Shown: positions 8,793-18,494, numbered from the stretch's first letter. The stretch: DNA of 64,000 nucleotides from Aurantibacillus circumpalustris (GCF_029625215.1 NZ_CP121197.1:1674001-1738000), one strand, 5' to 3'. Notes: a model not told the origin generated them from the sequence alone. Numbers and translations: made by a program.

Positions 8793-9989
8793 ATGAATAT
8801 ACACGAGTATCAGGGAAAAAGTATCTTAAAAAGTTTTGGCGTAGCTATTCAGGAAGGAATTGTTGCAGAAACACCAGAGCAGGCTGTTGATGCAGCAAAA
8901 GAATTAAAGGTAAAATACAATAGTGACTGGGTTGTTGTTAAAGCTCAAATACATGCTGGGGGTAGAGGTAAAGGCGGTGGCGTAAAGCTTGCAAAAAATT
9001 TAGATGAGGTAAAAGAAAAAGCATCAAATATCTTAGGAATGCACTTAATTACCCCTCAAACAAGTGCTACAGGGAAGTTGGTTAGCAAGGTTTTGATTAC
9101 GCAAGACGTTTATTATCCTGGTGCTTCACCTACGAAAGAATTTTATATGAGCGTGTTACTTGATCGTTCTAAGGGGCGTAACACCATAATTTACAGCACA
9201 GAGGGAGGCATGGATATTGAACATGTTGCTGAACATACTCCTGAAAAAATATGGAAAGAAGAAATTGATCCGAGAGTAGGGTTGCAAGCCTTTCAAGCTC
9301 GTAAAATTGCGTTTAACTTAGGTTTAAGTGGTAATGCTTTTAAGGAAATGGTAAAGTTTGTAACATCACTTTATAAGGCCTATGAAAGCATTGATGCTTC
9401 TTTGTTCGAAATTAATCCGGTGTTAAAAACGAGTGATGATAAAATTATCGCCGTTGATAGTAAAGTTTCGTTTGACGATAACGGCTTATTCCGTCATCCT
9501 GATTATGAAAAAATGCGAGATATTACCGAAGAAGATCCAATTGACGTAGAGGCCAGGAACGCAGAATTAAACTACGTAAAATTAGACGGAAATGTTGGAT
9601 GTATGGTAAATGGTGCCGGTCTTGCTATGGCAACTATGGATATTATCAAATTAAGTGGTGGCGAACCAGCGAATTTCTTAGATGTTGGCGGAACAGCTAA
9701 CGCAGAGAGGGTTGAAAAGGCATTTCGTATCATCTTAAAAGATAAAAACGTAAAAGCTATTCTTGTGAATATTTTTGGCGGAATAGTTCGTTGCGACCGT
9801 GTTGCTCAGGGAATTGTAGATGCATATAAAAACATGGGTACAATTCATGTTCCAATTATTGTACGTTTACAAGGAACAAATGCTGAGCTAGCAAAGAAAT
9901 TAATTGATGAATCAGGGTTAAAAGTGTATTCTGCCATTGAGTTTCATGAAGCAGCTGACTTAGTAAATAAATTATTAAAAGCTAACTAA
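8793..9989 (+). CDS. sucC: succinyl-CoA synthetase (ADP-forming) subunit beta
   Basis: This 398-residue ATP-grasp protein should form the nucleotide-binding subunit of succinyl-CoA synthetase, converting succinyl-CoA, ADP and phosphate to succinate, CoA and ATP in the TCA cycle. It begins with the family signature MNIHEYQGKSILKSFGV, has the glycine-rich AQIHAGGRGKGGGVK around residues 53-67, the ADP-binding FEINPVL and DSKVSFDDNG in the grasp domain, and the C-terminal CoA-ligase part with GGTANAERVEKAF and NIFGGIVRCDRVAQGI. Length is normal. The alpha-subunit gene sucD, often adjacent in other phyla, is not here; the next two genes encode exported proteins of unknown role. Confidence 0.96.
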   Translation: MNIHEYQGKSILKSFGVAIQEGIVAETPEQAVDAAKELKVKYNSDWVVVKAQIHAGGRGKGGGVKLAKNLDEVKEKASNILGMHLITPQTSATGKLVSKVLITQDVYYPGASPTKEFYMSVLLDRSKGRNTIIYSTEGGMDIEHVAEHTPEKIWKEEIDPRVGLQAFQARKIAFNLGLSGNAFKEMVKFVTSLYKAYESIDASLFEINPVLKTSDDKIIAVDSKVSFDDNGLFRHPDYEKMRDITEEDPIDVEARNAELNYVKLDGNVGCMVNGAGLAMATMDIIKLSGGEPANFLDVGGTANAERVEKAFRIILKDKNVKAILVNIFGGIVRCDRVAQGIVDAYKNMGTIHVPIIVRLQGTNAELAKKLIDESGLKVYSAIEFHEAADLVNKLLKAN

Positions 9990-10007
9990 AAACTATATCT
10001 TTAAAAA

Positions 10008-10898
10008 ATGAATAAATTAACGCTATTATTTTTGTCTGCATTTACCGCCTTCTCACTAAGCAGTTGTGGCGGTGGAGAAAAAACTGATGACAACGATTCA
10101 GTTGATTCTACCGGAGTTGAAGAACCAAAAACAGGACCTGTTTCTGAAACGTTCTTTCAAGTACCCTCACCAGGGGAAATGCTCACTTTTATTAAAATGG
10201 TTGGTGGAAAAACAAACAAAGATGTTTCTTTTTTGAACCCACCTTCAAATGAAAAAAATTACACAGATGCTAAGTTAAAAGCTTTAAATTTTGGTATTTA
10301 TAGCTGTGATCTTAGTTATTGCTCAATTTTTGAAATAGGATCTGAGTCCCTAAAATATTTTAAGACCGTAAAGGTTATGGGTGATCAAATTGGTGTTTCA
10401 ACTGCTATCAAACCTGAAGTTTTAAAGAGATTGGAAAGTAATATTGGTTCGCCTGATTCATTAGCTGTAATTACAGACGACGTTTATTTTTCTTCTTTCG
10501 AGGCTCTTGAGGATAGCCGACAAGGGCCAACCCTAGCACTTGTTGTGGCAGGTGGTTGGCTTGAGAGTATTTATATTGCAGTTAATCTTGCTAAATACAA
10601 AGCGGATAGTCCCGTTATTGAGCGGTTAGCAGATCAAAAATACACTTTAGAGAACCTAATTGAGTTTCTTAAAAAACATGAAGCAGATCCTAATGTTATG
10701 AGTGTTAAGGGAGATTTTGAAGGATTACTTGCTGAGTTCAATAAAATTGGGGAACAAGACGCTAAACCTTTAAAAGGCCATAGTGACAATGCTGCAACAT
10801 TAGGTGGTGGCAAACAGCTTGTTATTTCTGAAGCAGTATATAACGATATCATTGGTAAAATTAAATCCATTCGTAACTCTTACACTTTAACTAAATAA
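10008..10898 (+). CDS. predicted lipoprotein of unknown function
   Basis: The N-terminus MNKLTLLFLSAFTAFSLSSC followed by GGG is a lipoprotein signal with a lipobox ending at Cys20; after it comes a very acidic stretch (EKTDDNDSVDS), which in some Bacteroidota favours surface exposure of lipoproteins. The remaining ~250 residues look globular and mixed alpha/beta, with no recognised domain and no repeats. It starts 19 bases after sucC and is followed 10 bases later by another exported protein, so the three are probably co-transcribed. I do not recognise the family. Confidence 0.75.
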   Translation: MNKLTLLFLSAFTAFSLSSCGGGEKTDDNDSVDSTGVEEPKTGPVSETFFQVPSPGEMLTFIKMVGGKTNKDVSFLNPPSNEKNYTDAKLKALNFGIYSCDLSYCSIFEIGSESLKYFKTVKVMGDQIGVSTAIKPEVLKRLESNIGSPDSLAVITDDVYFSSFEALEDSRQGPTLALVVAGGWLESIYIAVNLAKYKADSPVIERLADQKYTLENLIEFLKKHEADPNVMSVKGDFEGLLAEFNKIGEQDAKPLKGHSDNAATLGGGKQLVISEAVYNDIIGKIKSIRNSYTLTK

Positions 10899-10908
10899 TA
10901 GTAAAATC

Positions 10909-11385
10909 ATGAAATACTTTTTATCATTTATATTAGTGACTGCGTTAAGCACTTCTCTATTTTCACAAACAGCAGTTTGCGGTCAGTTCCACAGAAAATT
11001 TTGCGTCTTTGATGATGCAAAGGGCGGAAGCTGGCAGTACAACGCACAAAGCAAAAGTGGTTTGTTTAACCAAGGTATGGTTTCAAAATTGCGTTGCGTG
11101 ATTTATAAAGGCATGGATTATAGAATCTCCGTTTGTTGCGAAACAATTTTAGGGGAAAAGGTTAACTATAAAATTTTTGATGGTCGCACAAATGAAATGT
11201 TATTTGATAACAAAGCAGCTGAAGATGTTCAGGTGTTTGAATTTCAAAGTGTGAGTACCCGTCAGTTGGTTATAGAAGTTGTGGTGCCACAAGGTGCCAC
11301 TGAAAAAGACAAACACAAATCGGCAGATGCTGCATGTGTTGGTTTATTAATAGAGCATAAAATAACCGACAAACAGGGATTCTAA
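10909..11385 (+). CDS. small secreted protein of unknown function
   Basis: A 158-residue protein with a signal peptide (MKYFLSFILVTALSTSLFSQ) and a compact beta-rich body with five Cys residues after the likely cleavage site (CGQ, FCVF, LRCV, VCCE) plus one near the C-terminus. These Cys residues and the exported location suggest disulphides. No domain is recognised. It lies 10 bases after the lipoprotein gene and ends 21 bases before a strong terminator, so it is the last gene of the sucC transcript. Confidence 0.7.
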   Translation: MKYFLSFILVTALSTSLFSQTAVCGQFHRKFCVFDDAKGGSWQYNAQSKSGLFNQGMVSKLRCVIYKGMDYRISVCCETILGEKVNYKIFDGRTNEMLFDNKAAEDVQVFEFQSVSTRQLVIEVVVPQGATEKDKHKSADAACVGLLIEHKITDKQGF

Positions 11386-11406
11386 GCTATACCTAACTCA
11401 TTTATG

Positions 11407-11437
11407 ACCCAACCCTTTACGGGTTGGGTTTTTTATT
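11407..11437 (+). terminator. terminator of the sucC operon
   Basis: Perfect stem ACCCAACCC / GGGTTGGGT (11407-11415 with 11421-11429), five-base loop, then a T run. Confidence 0.9.
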
Positions 11438-11445
11438 TAATTTTG
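11438..11445 (+). promoter_or_regulatory. -7 element for panB
   Basis: TAATTTTG fits TAnnTTTG, starting right behind the T run of the sucC-operon terminator and 17 bases before the panB start codon at 11463. Confidence 0.45.
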
Positions 11446-11462
11446 TTTCAAAATCACAAACA

Positions 11463-12278
11463 ATGTCGGTTCATAGGGAAATAAAAAAAGTAACAACAAA
11501 CGTGTTGCTTGAAATGAAAAAACGGGGTGAGAAAATCGCTATGCTAACAGCCTATGACTATACAATGGCAAAAATTATCGACAGCGCCGGCATTGACGTT
11601 ATTTTAGTTGGAGATAGTGCCAGTAATGTGATGGCTGGTCATGAAACAACGTTACCTATTACTTTGGATCAAATGATCTATCATGCAAGCAGCGTGGTAA
11701 GAGCCACTAAACGTTCGCTGGTAATTGTTGATCTTCCGTTTGGATCGTATCAAGCTAATTCAAAAGAAGCTTTAAGTTCTGCAATAAAAATAATGAAAGA
11801 GAGTGGTGCGCATGGCGTTAAACTTGAGGGTGGAAAAGAAGTAAAAGAAAGTATTGAAAGAATTTTAACTGCAGGCATTCCTGTGATGGGACATCTAGGA
11901 TTGACACCACAAAGTATTTATAAATTTGGCACGTATACTGTCAGAGCTAAAGAAGAAGAAGAAGCAGAACGCCTAATGGAAGATGCAAAGCTTTTAGAAC
12001 AATACGGTTGTTTTGCTTTGGTACTCGAGAAAATTCCAGCATCTTTAGCGCAAAAAGTATCCGAAAGTATATCTATTCCGGTGATAGGAATTGGTGCTGG
12101 TGGTGGTGTTGACGGACAAGTGCTAGTAACGCACGATATGTTAGGAATGAACCACGAGTTTAGTCCGCGTTTTTTACGTCGTTATTTGAATCTTTACGAA
12201 AGTATGGGTAATGCCTTTGAGCAATACATCATTGATGTTAAAAGCAGAGACTTCCCTAGTGATAAAGAACAGTATTAA
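11463..12278 (+). CDS. panB: 3-methyl-2-oxobutanoate hydroxymethyltransferase
   Basis: PanB transfers a hydroxymethyl group from methylene-tetrahydrofolate to 2-oxoisovalerate, giving ketopantoate for coenzyme A synthesis; it is cytosolic. The ATG at 11463 gives 271 residues, the usual family length; a longer frame from 11424 would run through the terminator and promoter. Family signatures are [38 protein letters not shown] with the Mg-binding Asp, [20 protein letters not shown], and [16 protein letters not shown]. No other pantothenate gene is nearby. Confidence 0.96.
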   Translation: MSVHREIKKVTTNVLLEMKKRGEKIAMLTAYDYTMAKIIDSAGIDVILVGDSASNVMAGHETTLPITLDQMIYHASSVVRATKRSLVIVDLPFGSYQANSKEALSSAIKIMKESGAHGVKLEGGKEVKESIERILTAGIPVMGHLGLTPQSIYKFGTYTVRAKEEEEAERLMEDAKLLEQYGCFALVLEKIPASLAQKVSESISIPVIGIGAGGGVDGQVLVTHDMLGMNHEFSPRFLRRYLNLYESMGNAFEQYIIDVKSRDFPSDKEQY

Positions 12279-12315
12279 CAAAAAAGGCTATTCAATTTGA
12301 ATAGCCTTTTTTGTT
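12277..12315. terminator. bidirectional terminator between convergent genes
   Basis: A perfect 19-base inverted repeat (12277-12295 with 12297-12315) with an A run on one side and a T run on the other. It starts inside the panB stop codon and lies 15 bases from the end of the convergent Omp28-like gene, so it can serve both. Confidence 0.92.
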
Positions 12316-12330
12316 AGAGTTTAAATTTGA

Positions 12331-13161
12331 TTAACGAATTTTTACTTTTTCAACTTGAAGAACTTCTTTCGTGACGTCGTCATAAACAAAGGCTACAACA
12401 GAAACGTTTTTGTCTACAAATTTTGGATTAATACTAAAGTTAGGATAAGAAACAATTACCGAATCTTGGTATTTTGCAGAACTCAAAAGATCGGCGCCCC
12501 ACGAGCCATTTATACTACCTCTTAAAAGATGCATAAACGTATAGTTAGGAACTAAATCAGGATTTTTAGAATAGTCTTTTTGAGGTCCAATAATACTGTC
12601 CTCAGTCAATACAACCGAAATTTTTGTCTTATTGTCGTAATGCCTTCTGAATTTAGTTTTTACAGTGGTATTTAATTTTCTGTTTACAGCATCATAATTC
12701 GCATTTAGAGTTAAGTCACAAAATTCAATATCATTTGATGCAAGAGAAACACTTGTAGACCATTTGGTTTCTTTTTGAATTCTTCCATTGTCCGCATAGT
12801 TTTTTCTGTTGATCATTCCGTTAGGATTTCCTGCTCCGCCACTAATACCGAATCCAGTGGACGCGTCCCAGTCATTTCCAGCTTCACACGTATAAGAAGT
12901 TACATAGGTCGAATTTAATTTGGTGAAAAAACCTGCGTGAACAGCTATTACAATGAGTTTATCACCGTATTTCTCAGAAAGATTTTCAGCAACTCCTGCC
13001 GCCGCGGGACAGTTACCGCATTGATGCCCCGTATAGTCCTCTAAAAGTATTTTTCTTGTATTTGGTTTAGCTGTAGTATTTTGAGGAGCAACTTTGATCT
13101 TATCGCAAGAGGCTACAATAATACTTATTGCAATGATTGAATAGGCGATTAACTTTTTCAT
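12331..13161 (-). CDS. Omp28-like lipoprotein with thioredoxin-like CxxC
   Basis: This 276-residue protein has a lipoprotein signal (MKKLIAYSIIAISIIVASC, Cys19) and then KILLEDYTGHQCGNCPAAAG, a thioredoxin-fold start with a CxxC pair as found in the Omp28 outer-membrane protein family. The rest is beta-rich, with SVVLTEDSIIGPQ and FMHLLRGSINGSWG, both typical of that family. It is expected to be anchored in the outer membrane. Downstream on the same strand nothing follows; upstream are an outer-membrane DUF6029 protein and a TlpA-like thioredoxin, so the three may serve periplasmic redox or envelope functions together, but that is inference. Confidence 0.85.
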   Translation of the reverse strand: MKKLIAYSIIAISIIVASCDKIKVAPQNTTAKPNTRKILLEDYTGHQCGNCPAAAGVAENLSEKYGDKLIVIAVHAGFFTKLNSTYVTSYTCEAGNDWDASTGFGISGGAGNPNGMINRKNYADNGRIQKETKWSTSVSLASNDIEFCDLTLNANYDAVNRKLNTTVKTKFRRHYDNKTKISVVLTEDSIIGPQKDYSKNPDLVPNYTFMHLLRGSINGSWGADLLSSAKYQDSVIVSYPNFSINPKFVDKNVSVVAFVYDDVTKEVLQVEKVKIR

Positions 13162-13179
13162 TTCTATTGGTTCTTATAA

Positions 13180-13187
13180 CAAATATA
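13180..13187 (-). promoter_or_regulatory. -7 element for the Omp28-like gene
   Basis: On the minus strand TATATTTG, 18 bases before the start codon at 13161 and directly behind the stop of the upstream gene. A -33 TTTC lies about 19 bases upstream, inside the preceding coding region. Confidence 0.45.
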
Positions 13188-14885
13188 CTAAAAACTGCTG
13201 GTAATTGAAATAGCCAAACCATTAGATGCTGGCACGTTTCTGCACACTCCACCCACACAAAATATCCCAGCTCTTTGTTTACCGTAGCTCATAGAAATTC
13301 GGTGTGGTCCCTTCGTGTAACCGGCAGTTATTAAAAAATAATGCAATTTTAATTGATTAACAGGGTTTCCATAATTGTATTGATCGAGTACTGCAATAAA
13401 CCAATTCGTACTTGGAGACCATTCAATAAGCGCAGAAGCCCAACTGCCTAAATTTAAAGTATCTTTGTTATCTCTAAACAAACCTTGCACCTCAAGACGC
13501 AAAGCTGAATTGTTTTTGTATTTATATGTCAGGTCAATCACCCCAATATGAGAGGAAATGTTGTTATAGCCAGCAAATGGCGATCCAAACTGAATAATGT
13601 TTTTATCGTAAAACTGTTTGCAATACATAAATGTCCCTTTGAATTTTTTGCTAAATTTCTTATTAACCTCAACAAAGAAATCGCTGTAATATAAATCTCC
13701 TATTTCAGAATATTTAGTTTTATACAATTTGGATGTTGTAGTGCTATCGCTCACGCCAATTTTTTTAAGGCCACTTGCCTGAGAGTAATTAATAGTAATG
13801 TCCATGCCATATTTTCCACCAATTCGGCTGCCTTTTTTAAAATTAAATTGAACCTCTGCCATACCACCAACCTCACCATTGGGTTGAGTGGCGTATGGAC
13901 TATAAGCAGGCATGAGGTAAGTGTGTTGTCTTGTGGTAGCAGGTAAATAATTAATTAGAAGGTTTTGTAAGGTAGCATCTCTATCACTTCTGAAACTCAT
14001 GTTATCAACCCTTTTTCCTTGTAGTAAAAATGAAATACCCCTGGTGGCATAGGAAGCAGAAACAAAGGCAGCTTCACCTTGTTTATAGCTATAATATTTC
14101 TCACCTTCTACAAAAGCATAATTACTTGCACTTGGATCATTTTCTTTTTGTACATATTCACCAAAAAAACTAAAGCCTCCTCGAATGATGTTAATCCTAC
14201 CGCCATATGAACCTACATTTTCTGGCAAGTTAAAGTCGGGGTCGGCGTCTACCTGGTTCTTACTAACAAAACTTCCACCAATAATTACTTTCGTTTTTAG
14301 ATTAGCCAATAAGGAATCAAAGAGATCATTAATATTTACTTCTCCATCAATGCCCCTAACAATACCAGGGCCAACGGTGAAAAAGGATCTTTGTTTACCA
14401 GCTAAAGCTTTTAACGTGATTCCTTTGAAAGGATTTGAGATAACACGAATCCCATCTAAAGAGTTGTCATACAGAAGACCTGGCTCGTAATAGGTTCTAA
14501 ATAATAAACCACTTCCAAACTGCTCGTATATATTTCCAACAGTAATATCCAACAATTGATCTTGATACCTTGCAAAACGATTGGCAATGCCTTGTCCTTT
14601 GTAGCGAGAATCAAAACCTTGCATGACATTATTATAGGCTTCATAACGAACACCTGCTGAGAATTTTCCCCGCTGGTAATTGATGTTTCCAAATGCATTA
14701 GAAAGCATTTTTTCTGGTACTTTTGGAGCCCCAATTAAACTGTCAGGATTATAGTACTGCGCATCAATCTGGAAATTTCCATGAACAGAACCCATGTCGG
14801 TTTGCGCTTGATATTGGTAAGTCGCAAGAAATAATAGAATTAAAAAAGTAGCCGTTAAGCTACTTCTATTGTGTTTTTTTAACAT
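13188..14885 (-). CDS. DUF6029-type outer-membrane beta-barrel protein
   Basis: The protein has 565 residues. A signal peptide ends near YQYQAQ, and the rest is a run of alternating amphipathic strands ending in a C-terminal aromatic residue (AISITSSF), as expected of an outer-membrane barrel. The region VHGNFQIDAQYYNPDSLIGA ... NAFGNINYQRG ... ARYQDQLLDITVGNIYEQFG ... GLLFRTYYEP matches what I know of DUF6029 proteins of Bacteroidota, which are often next to Omp28-like and thioredoxin-like genes, as here. Function is unknown. Confidence 0.8.
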   Translation of the reverse strand: MLKKHNRSSLTATFLILLFLATYQYQAQTDMGSVHGNFQIDAQYYNPDSLIGAPKVPEKMLSNAFGNINYQRGKFSAGVRYEAYNNVMQGFDSRYKGQGIANRFARYQDQLLDITVGNIYEQFGSGLLFRTYYEPGLLYDNSLDGIRVISNPFKGITLKALAGKQRSFFTVGPGIVRGIDGEVNINDLFDSLLANLKTKVIIGGSFVSKNQVDADPDFNLPENVGSYGGRINIIRGGFSFFGEYVQKENDPSASNYAFVEGEKYYSYKQGEAAFVSASYATRGISFLLQGKRVDNMSFRSDRDATLQNLLINYLPATTRQHTYLMPAYSPYATQPNGEVGGMAEVQFNFKKGSRIGGKYGMDITINYSQASGLKKIGVSDSTTTSKLYKTKYSEIGDLYYSDFFVEVNKKFSKKFKGTFMYCKQFYDKNIIQFGSPFAGYNNISSHIGVIDLTYKYKNNSALRLEVQGLFRDNKDTLNLGSWASALIEWSPSTNWFIAVLDQYNYGNPVNQLKLHYFLITAGYTKGPHRISMSYGKQRAGIFCVGGVCRNVPASNGLAISITSSF

Positions 14886-14936
14886 GAGGCAAATTAAGGG
14901 ATTTTTTGCCTTAATAACAAAATTTATTTGCCTTAA

Positions 14937-15452
14937 TTAATGCGTTAAAGCTTCGCCTGCAGCGATTTTTTTCACATTTTCGTAAAGTTTTTCTTCATCA
15001 CCTTCTGTATAAGAGTTGTGACTCCAAACAATCTTCCCGTTACCATCCACGATAAATGTATGCGGAACATTGTTAACGTTCATAGCACGTTTAAAATCTT
15101 GGTTTTCGTCGATATACACTTCGTATTCCCAACCCTTAGATTTTACATCGGTAACAACTTTTCCTGAGCTACGAGCATCATCAATTGAAATAGCGATTAG
15201 TTTTACACCTGTTTCTTTTTGCCATTCGGTATAGTTTTCAGCAATTGCGTCTAATTCTTTTTTGCAAGGCTTGCACCAGGTAGCCCAAAAGCTAATGATA
15301 ATAGGTTTTCCATTGTTGCTAAATGTGCTAGAGTTTATTTTACTACCATCTAAAGTTTTAACTGTAGCAGAAGGAATTTTATCGCCATCACCATTTAAAG
15401 TGATAAAAGAAAAAAGAGATAATGCGAATAAAGATAAAAGTAGTTTTTTCAT
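14937..15452 (-). CDS. TlpA-like exported thioredoxin
   Basis: A 171-residue protein with a signal peptide (MKKLLLSLFALSLFSFITL) and a TlpA/ResA-type thioredoxin fold: IISFWATWCKPCKKELD holds the redox pair Cys60-Cys63, followed by IAISIDDARSS and the cis-Pro segment NVNNVPHTFIVDGNGKIVW. It should act in the periplasm as a reductant or as a thiol oxidoreductase for envelope proteins. It lies upstream of the DUF6029 and Omp28-like genes on the same strand; the 51-base gap leaves open whether they share a transcript. A -7-like TATACTTG lies on the minus strand about 45 bases upstream. Confidence 0.92.
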   Translation of the reverse strand: MKKLLLSLFALSLFSFITLNGDGDKIPSATVKTLDGSKINSSTFSNNGKPIIISFWATWCKPCKKELDAIAENYTEWQKETGVKLIAISIDDARSSGKVVTDVKSKGWEYEVYIDENQDFKRAMNVNNVPHTFIVDGNGKIVWSHNSYTEGDEEKLYENVKKIAAGEALTH

Positions 15453-15552
15453 TAGCTTGATTTGTTTAAATGATCTTCAATTATTGAGCCACAAGTATAA
15501 GGATTTTTTTCTTTAACAGTTTTTAATAATCGTTAAAATGCCCTTCTGTTAG

Positions 15553-15935
15553 GGGAAGAGCAGCTTTGCTGCTCTTAGTTTTAACGCGGAGAGACAGAGG
15601 CTCAGAGGCACGGAGGGGCTTTTCTGTTCCTTTAGTTAAAAATATCAATACAATGGTCGTGCTATTTTGGGAAGAGCCGCTGCGCTGTTCTTGGTTTTAA
15701 CACTTAGTGACAGAGGCCCAGAGGCATGGAGAGTTTTTTCTACTTATTTAGTTAGAAATATGAATGTATTCTTCGTGTTTTTTGGGAAGACGCACTTCGC
15801 TGCACTTGGTTTTAACATAGTTTTGACGGAGTAAAAAAGTTCCATAAATTTTTCTAAATTTCCTCTGTACCCCAGTGCCTCGGTATCTCCGTGTTGAACA
15901 GTGTATGCTTTACCTTAGAACCTCTTTATCTCAGT
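15553..15935. repeat. tandem 115-116 bp repeat with inverted copy
   Basis: The 536-base gap between the thioredoxin gene and hemL has no gene. Copies begin at 15553, 15669 and 15784 (GGGAAGAG or GGGAAGAC). Each copy opens with a hairpin, perfect in the first (AGAGCAGC-TTT-GCTGCTCT, 15557-15575) and decayed in the others, followed by GTTTTAAC and, in the first two copies, a purine-rich tract of ~9-base period (GACAGAGGC, TCAGAGGCA). From about 15865 the same kind of tract appears on the opposite strand (CCTCTGTACC, CAGTGCCTC, GGTATCTCCGTG), so the whole block can fold back. It resembles REP-like or MITE-like elements; no transposase is present. Confidence 0.75.
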
Positions 15936-15971
15936 GTTGAAAATTTTTGCGGCCGCAAGGGGATAAAATCA

Positions 15972-15979
15972 TAATTTTG
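15972..15979 (+). promoter_or_regulatory. -7 element for hemL
   Basis: TAATTTTG ends only 9 bases before the hemL ATG at 15989, so the predicted leader is at most a few bases. Confidence 0.45.
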
Positions 15980-15988
15980 CCGGACTTT

Positions 15989-17272
15989 ATGGAGACTAAA
16001 AAATCGGCTGAGCTTTTTGAAAGAGCAAAAAATTATTTTCCCGGTGGTGTTAATTCACCGGTTAGAGCGTTTAGAAGTGTGGGTGGAAATCCTTTATTTA
16101 TTGAAAAAGGTAAAGGTTCGCACATTTGGGATGCAGATGGGAATGAGTACATAGATTATTGTTGTAGTTGGGGACCGCTTATCTTGGGGCATGCTCATGA
16201 TGGCGTTTTAAATGCAGTAGATAAAACCATGCGCAAAGGCACCTCGTTTGGCGCCCCAACGCAATTGGAAAACGAACTCGCAGAATTAATTTTATTAAAT
16301 AATTCGTTTATTAAAAAGATTCGCTTTGTAAGCAGCGGAACTGAGGCAGTAATGAGTGCTATTCGTTTAGCGAGAGGGTTTACAAAACGCAATAAAATTT
16401 TAAAATTTGAAGGTTGTTACCATGGACACGTGGATTCGCTATTAGTGAAGGCAGGAAGCGGACTCGTTACTTTTGGAAATTCAAGCAGTGCAGGTGTTCC
16501 AGAGAGTTTTGTAAACGAAACAATTACGGTGCAACTCAATAATAAAAGTGCTGTTGAAGAAGCATTCTTAAAATTTAAAGATGAAATCGCTTGTGTAATT
16601 ATTGAACCGGTACCTGCTAATAATGGACTGTTATTGCAGGGCAAAGAATTTTTAACTTTTCTAAGAGAAATTTGCACTAAGAATAAAACACTTTTGATTT
16701 TTGATGAGGTAATTAGTGGATTCCGCATGAGTTTTTGTGGTGCCGCTGGTTTGTATAACATTCAACCGGATATCATTACTTACGGAAAAATTATTGGAGG
16801 AGGCTTTCCTGTTGGAGCTTACGGTGCCAACAAAGAAATTATGGCTTGTATTTCTCCAGAAGGAAATGTTTATCAGGCAGGGACTTTAAGCGGAAATCCT
16901 GTAGCTATGACAGCTGGGATCGCTCAGCTTTCAGAATGTCTAAAAGAAAATTTTTACGCTGATCTTGAAAAGAAAACAAAGTATTTGGTAGAAGGAATAA
17001 ATAAAATAAATCCATTTAAATTATTTAAGTTGTTTCATCTTGGTTCTATTTTTTGGATTGCTTTTACTGAGAAAGAAAAGATTTCGAATGCAGATGATAT
17101 CGATGCCAACAGCATGAGCTATTTTAAAACACTTTACCATTCTTTGTTAGAAAGCGGCGTGTACCTTGGCCCTAGTGGTTACGAAGTTGGCTTTGTAAGC
17201 AGTGCGCATACGTACGATGACCTAGATAAAACGGTTTTAGCATTTAAAACAGCTTTAAATAAATTAGTTTAA
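15989..17272 (+). CDS. hemL: glutamate-1-semialdehyde 2,1-aminomutase
   Basis: A cytosolic PLP enzyme of the C5 haem pathway that isomerises glutamate-1-semialdehyde to 5-aminolevulinate. The ATG at 15989 gives 427 residues, the family norm, and starts with METKKSAELFERAKNYFPGG; an upstream TTG would add an unrelated leader. Signatures are GGVNSPVRAFRSVGG, RFVSSGTEAVMSAIRLARG, the PLP-contacting FDEVISGFR, and the Schiff-base Lys in DIITYGKIIGGGFPVGAYG. The pgk gene follows after 15 bases, so the two are probably co-transcribed. The upstream gap is repeat DNA. Confidence 0.96.
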   Translation: METKKSAELFERAKNYFPGGVNSPVRAFRSVGGNPLFIEKGKGSHIWDADGNEYIDYCCSWGPLILGHAHDGVLNAVDKTMRKGTSFGAPTQLENELAELILLNNSFIKKIRFVSSGTEAVMSAIRLARGFTKRNKILKFEGCYHGHVDSLLVKAGSGLVTFGNSSSAGVPESFVNETITVQLNNKSAVEEAFLKFKDEIACVIIEPVPANNGLLLQGKEFLTFLREICTKNKTLLIFDEVISGFRMSFCGAAGLYNIQPDIITYGKIIGGGFPVGAYGANKEIMACISPEGNVYQAGTLSGNPVAMTAGIAQLSECLKENFYADLEKKTKYLVEGINKINPFKLFKLFHLGSIFWIAFTEKEKISNADDIDANSMSYFKTLYHSLLESGVYLGPSGYEVGFVSSAHTYDDLDKTVLAFKTALNKLV

Positions 17273-17287
17273 TTTTATAAAATAAGA

Positions 17288-18481
17288 ATGAAAACAGTTG
17301 ATTCTATAAATTTTTCCAATAAACGCGCGGTTGTTCGTGTTGATTTTAATGTGCCATTGAATGATAAATTTGAGGTGACTGATGCAACACGCATCCAAGC
17401 GGCAATTCCAACACTTAAAAAGATTTTAAAAGATGGTGGAAGTATTGTGTTAATGAGTCATTTAGGTCGCCCGAAAGATGGGCCAACAAATAAATATTCT
17501 CTTAAGCACATTGTAAACGAAGTAAACAAACAATTAGGTGTACTGGTTCAGTTTGCAGATGATTGTATTAGTGATGCGGCGTTTGCGAAATCTTCAGCAC
17601 TAAAACCAGGCGAAGTTTTATTATTAGAAAACTTACGTTTTTATAAAGAAGAAGAAAAAGGTGATGCTGTTTTTGCGAAAAAATTAAGTCAACATGGCAA
17701 CATTTATGTAAATGATGCTTTTGGTACAGCGCACCGGGCACATGCTTCCACAGCGATAATGGCAAATAATTTTGACGCGGCATCTAAATGTTTTGGTTAT
17801 GTGATGGCGAATGAAATAGCTAGTATTGATAAAGTATTAAACAAAACTCAAAAGCCTTTTACAGCGATTATTGGTGGAGCAAAAGTGAGCGATAAAATTA
17901 TGATCATTGAGCAATTGATGAGCAAAGCAGATAACATCATTATTGGCGGTGGCATGGCTTTTACTTTCATAAAAGCATTGGGTGGAAAAATTGGAAATTC
18001 TTTGTGCGAAGATGACCGCTTAGAAGTTGCAAAAGAACTGCTTGCAAAAGCAAAGGTAAACGGTGTAAACTTATGCATTCCTATGGACGCGGTGATTGCA
18101 GACAGTTTTTCGAATGACGCAAACACACAAGAAGTAAGTATTGATAAAATTCCAGACGGCTGGATGGGATTGGATATTGGAAAAAAGTCTATTGAATATT
18201 TTGGAGAAGTTATTAAAAAATCTAAAACTATTTTGTGGAATGGACCTATGGGTGTTTTTGAAATGAGCAAATTTGAAAATGGCACTAAACAAGCTGCCTT
18301 TGATATTGTAGCGGCAACTAAATCTGGCGCCTACTCATTAATTGGAGGTGGAGATAGTGTTGCTGCCATTAATAAATATCATTTAGCAGATCAAGTAAGT
18401 TATGTGAGTACTGGTGGTGGCGCACTTTTAGAATATATTGAACAAGGAACATTGCCTGGTGTAAGAGCCATTGAAGGTTAA
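17288..18481 (+). CDS. pgk: phosphoglycerate kinase
   Basis: Phosphoglycerate kinase (397 residues) transfers phosphate from 1,3-bisphosphoglycerate to ADP in glycolysis. Visible are the signature [14 protein letters not shown] near the N-terminus, [40 protein letters not shown], the hinge-region GGAKVSDKI, and the nucleotide-binding GGGDSVAA with the C-terminal [15 protein letters not shown]. All expected residues look present and length is normal. It sits between hemL (15-base gap) and ispF (13-base gap) in one run of plus-strand genes. Confidence 0.97.
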   Translation: MKTVDSINFSNKRAVVRVDFNVPLNDKFEVTDATRIQAAIPTLKKILKDGGSIVLMSHLGRPKDGPTNKYSLKHIVNEVNKQLGVLVQFADDCISDAAFAKSSALKPGEVLLLENLRFYKEEEKGDAVFAKKLSQHGNIYVNDAFGTAHRAHASTAIMANNFDAASKCFGYVMANEIASIDKVLNKTQKPFTAIIGGAKVSDKIMIIEQLMSKADNIIIGGGMAFTFIKALGGKIGNSLCEDDRLEVAKELLAKAKVNGVNLCIPMDAVIADSFSNDANTQEVSIDKIPDGWMGLDIGKKSIEYFGEVIKKSKTILWNGPMGVFEMSKFENGTKQAAFDIVAATKSGAYSLIGGGDSVAAINKYHLADQVSYVSTGGGALLEYIEQGTLPGVRAIEG

Positions 18482-18494
18482 AAATAATAGTTAA

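Noticed and set aside
8793-9989. absence of sucD next to sucC as an anomaly
   Set aside because: The two genes are often apart in Bacteroidota.
15553-15935. CRISPR array
   Set aside because: Units are 115-116 bases, contain no constant short repeat with variable spacers, and no cas gene is in the window.
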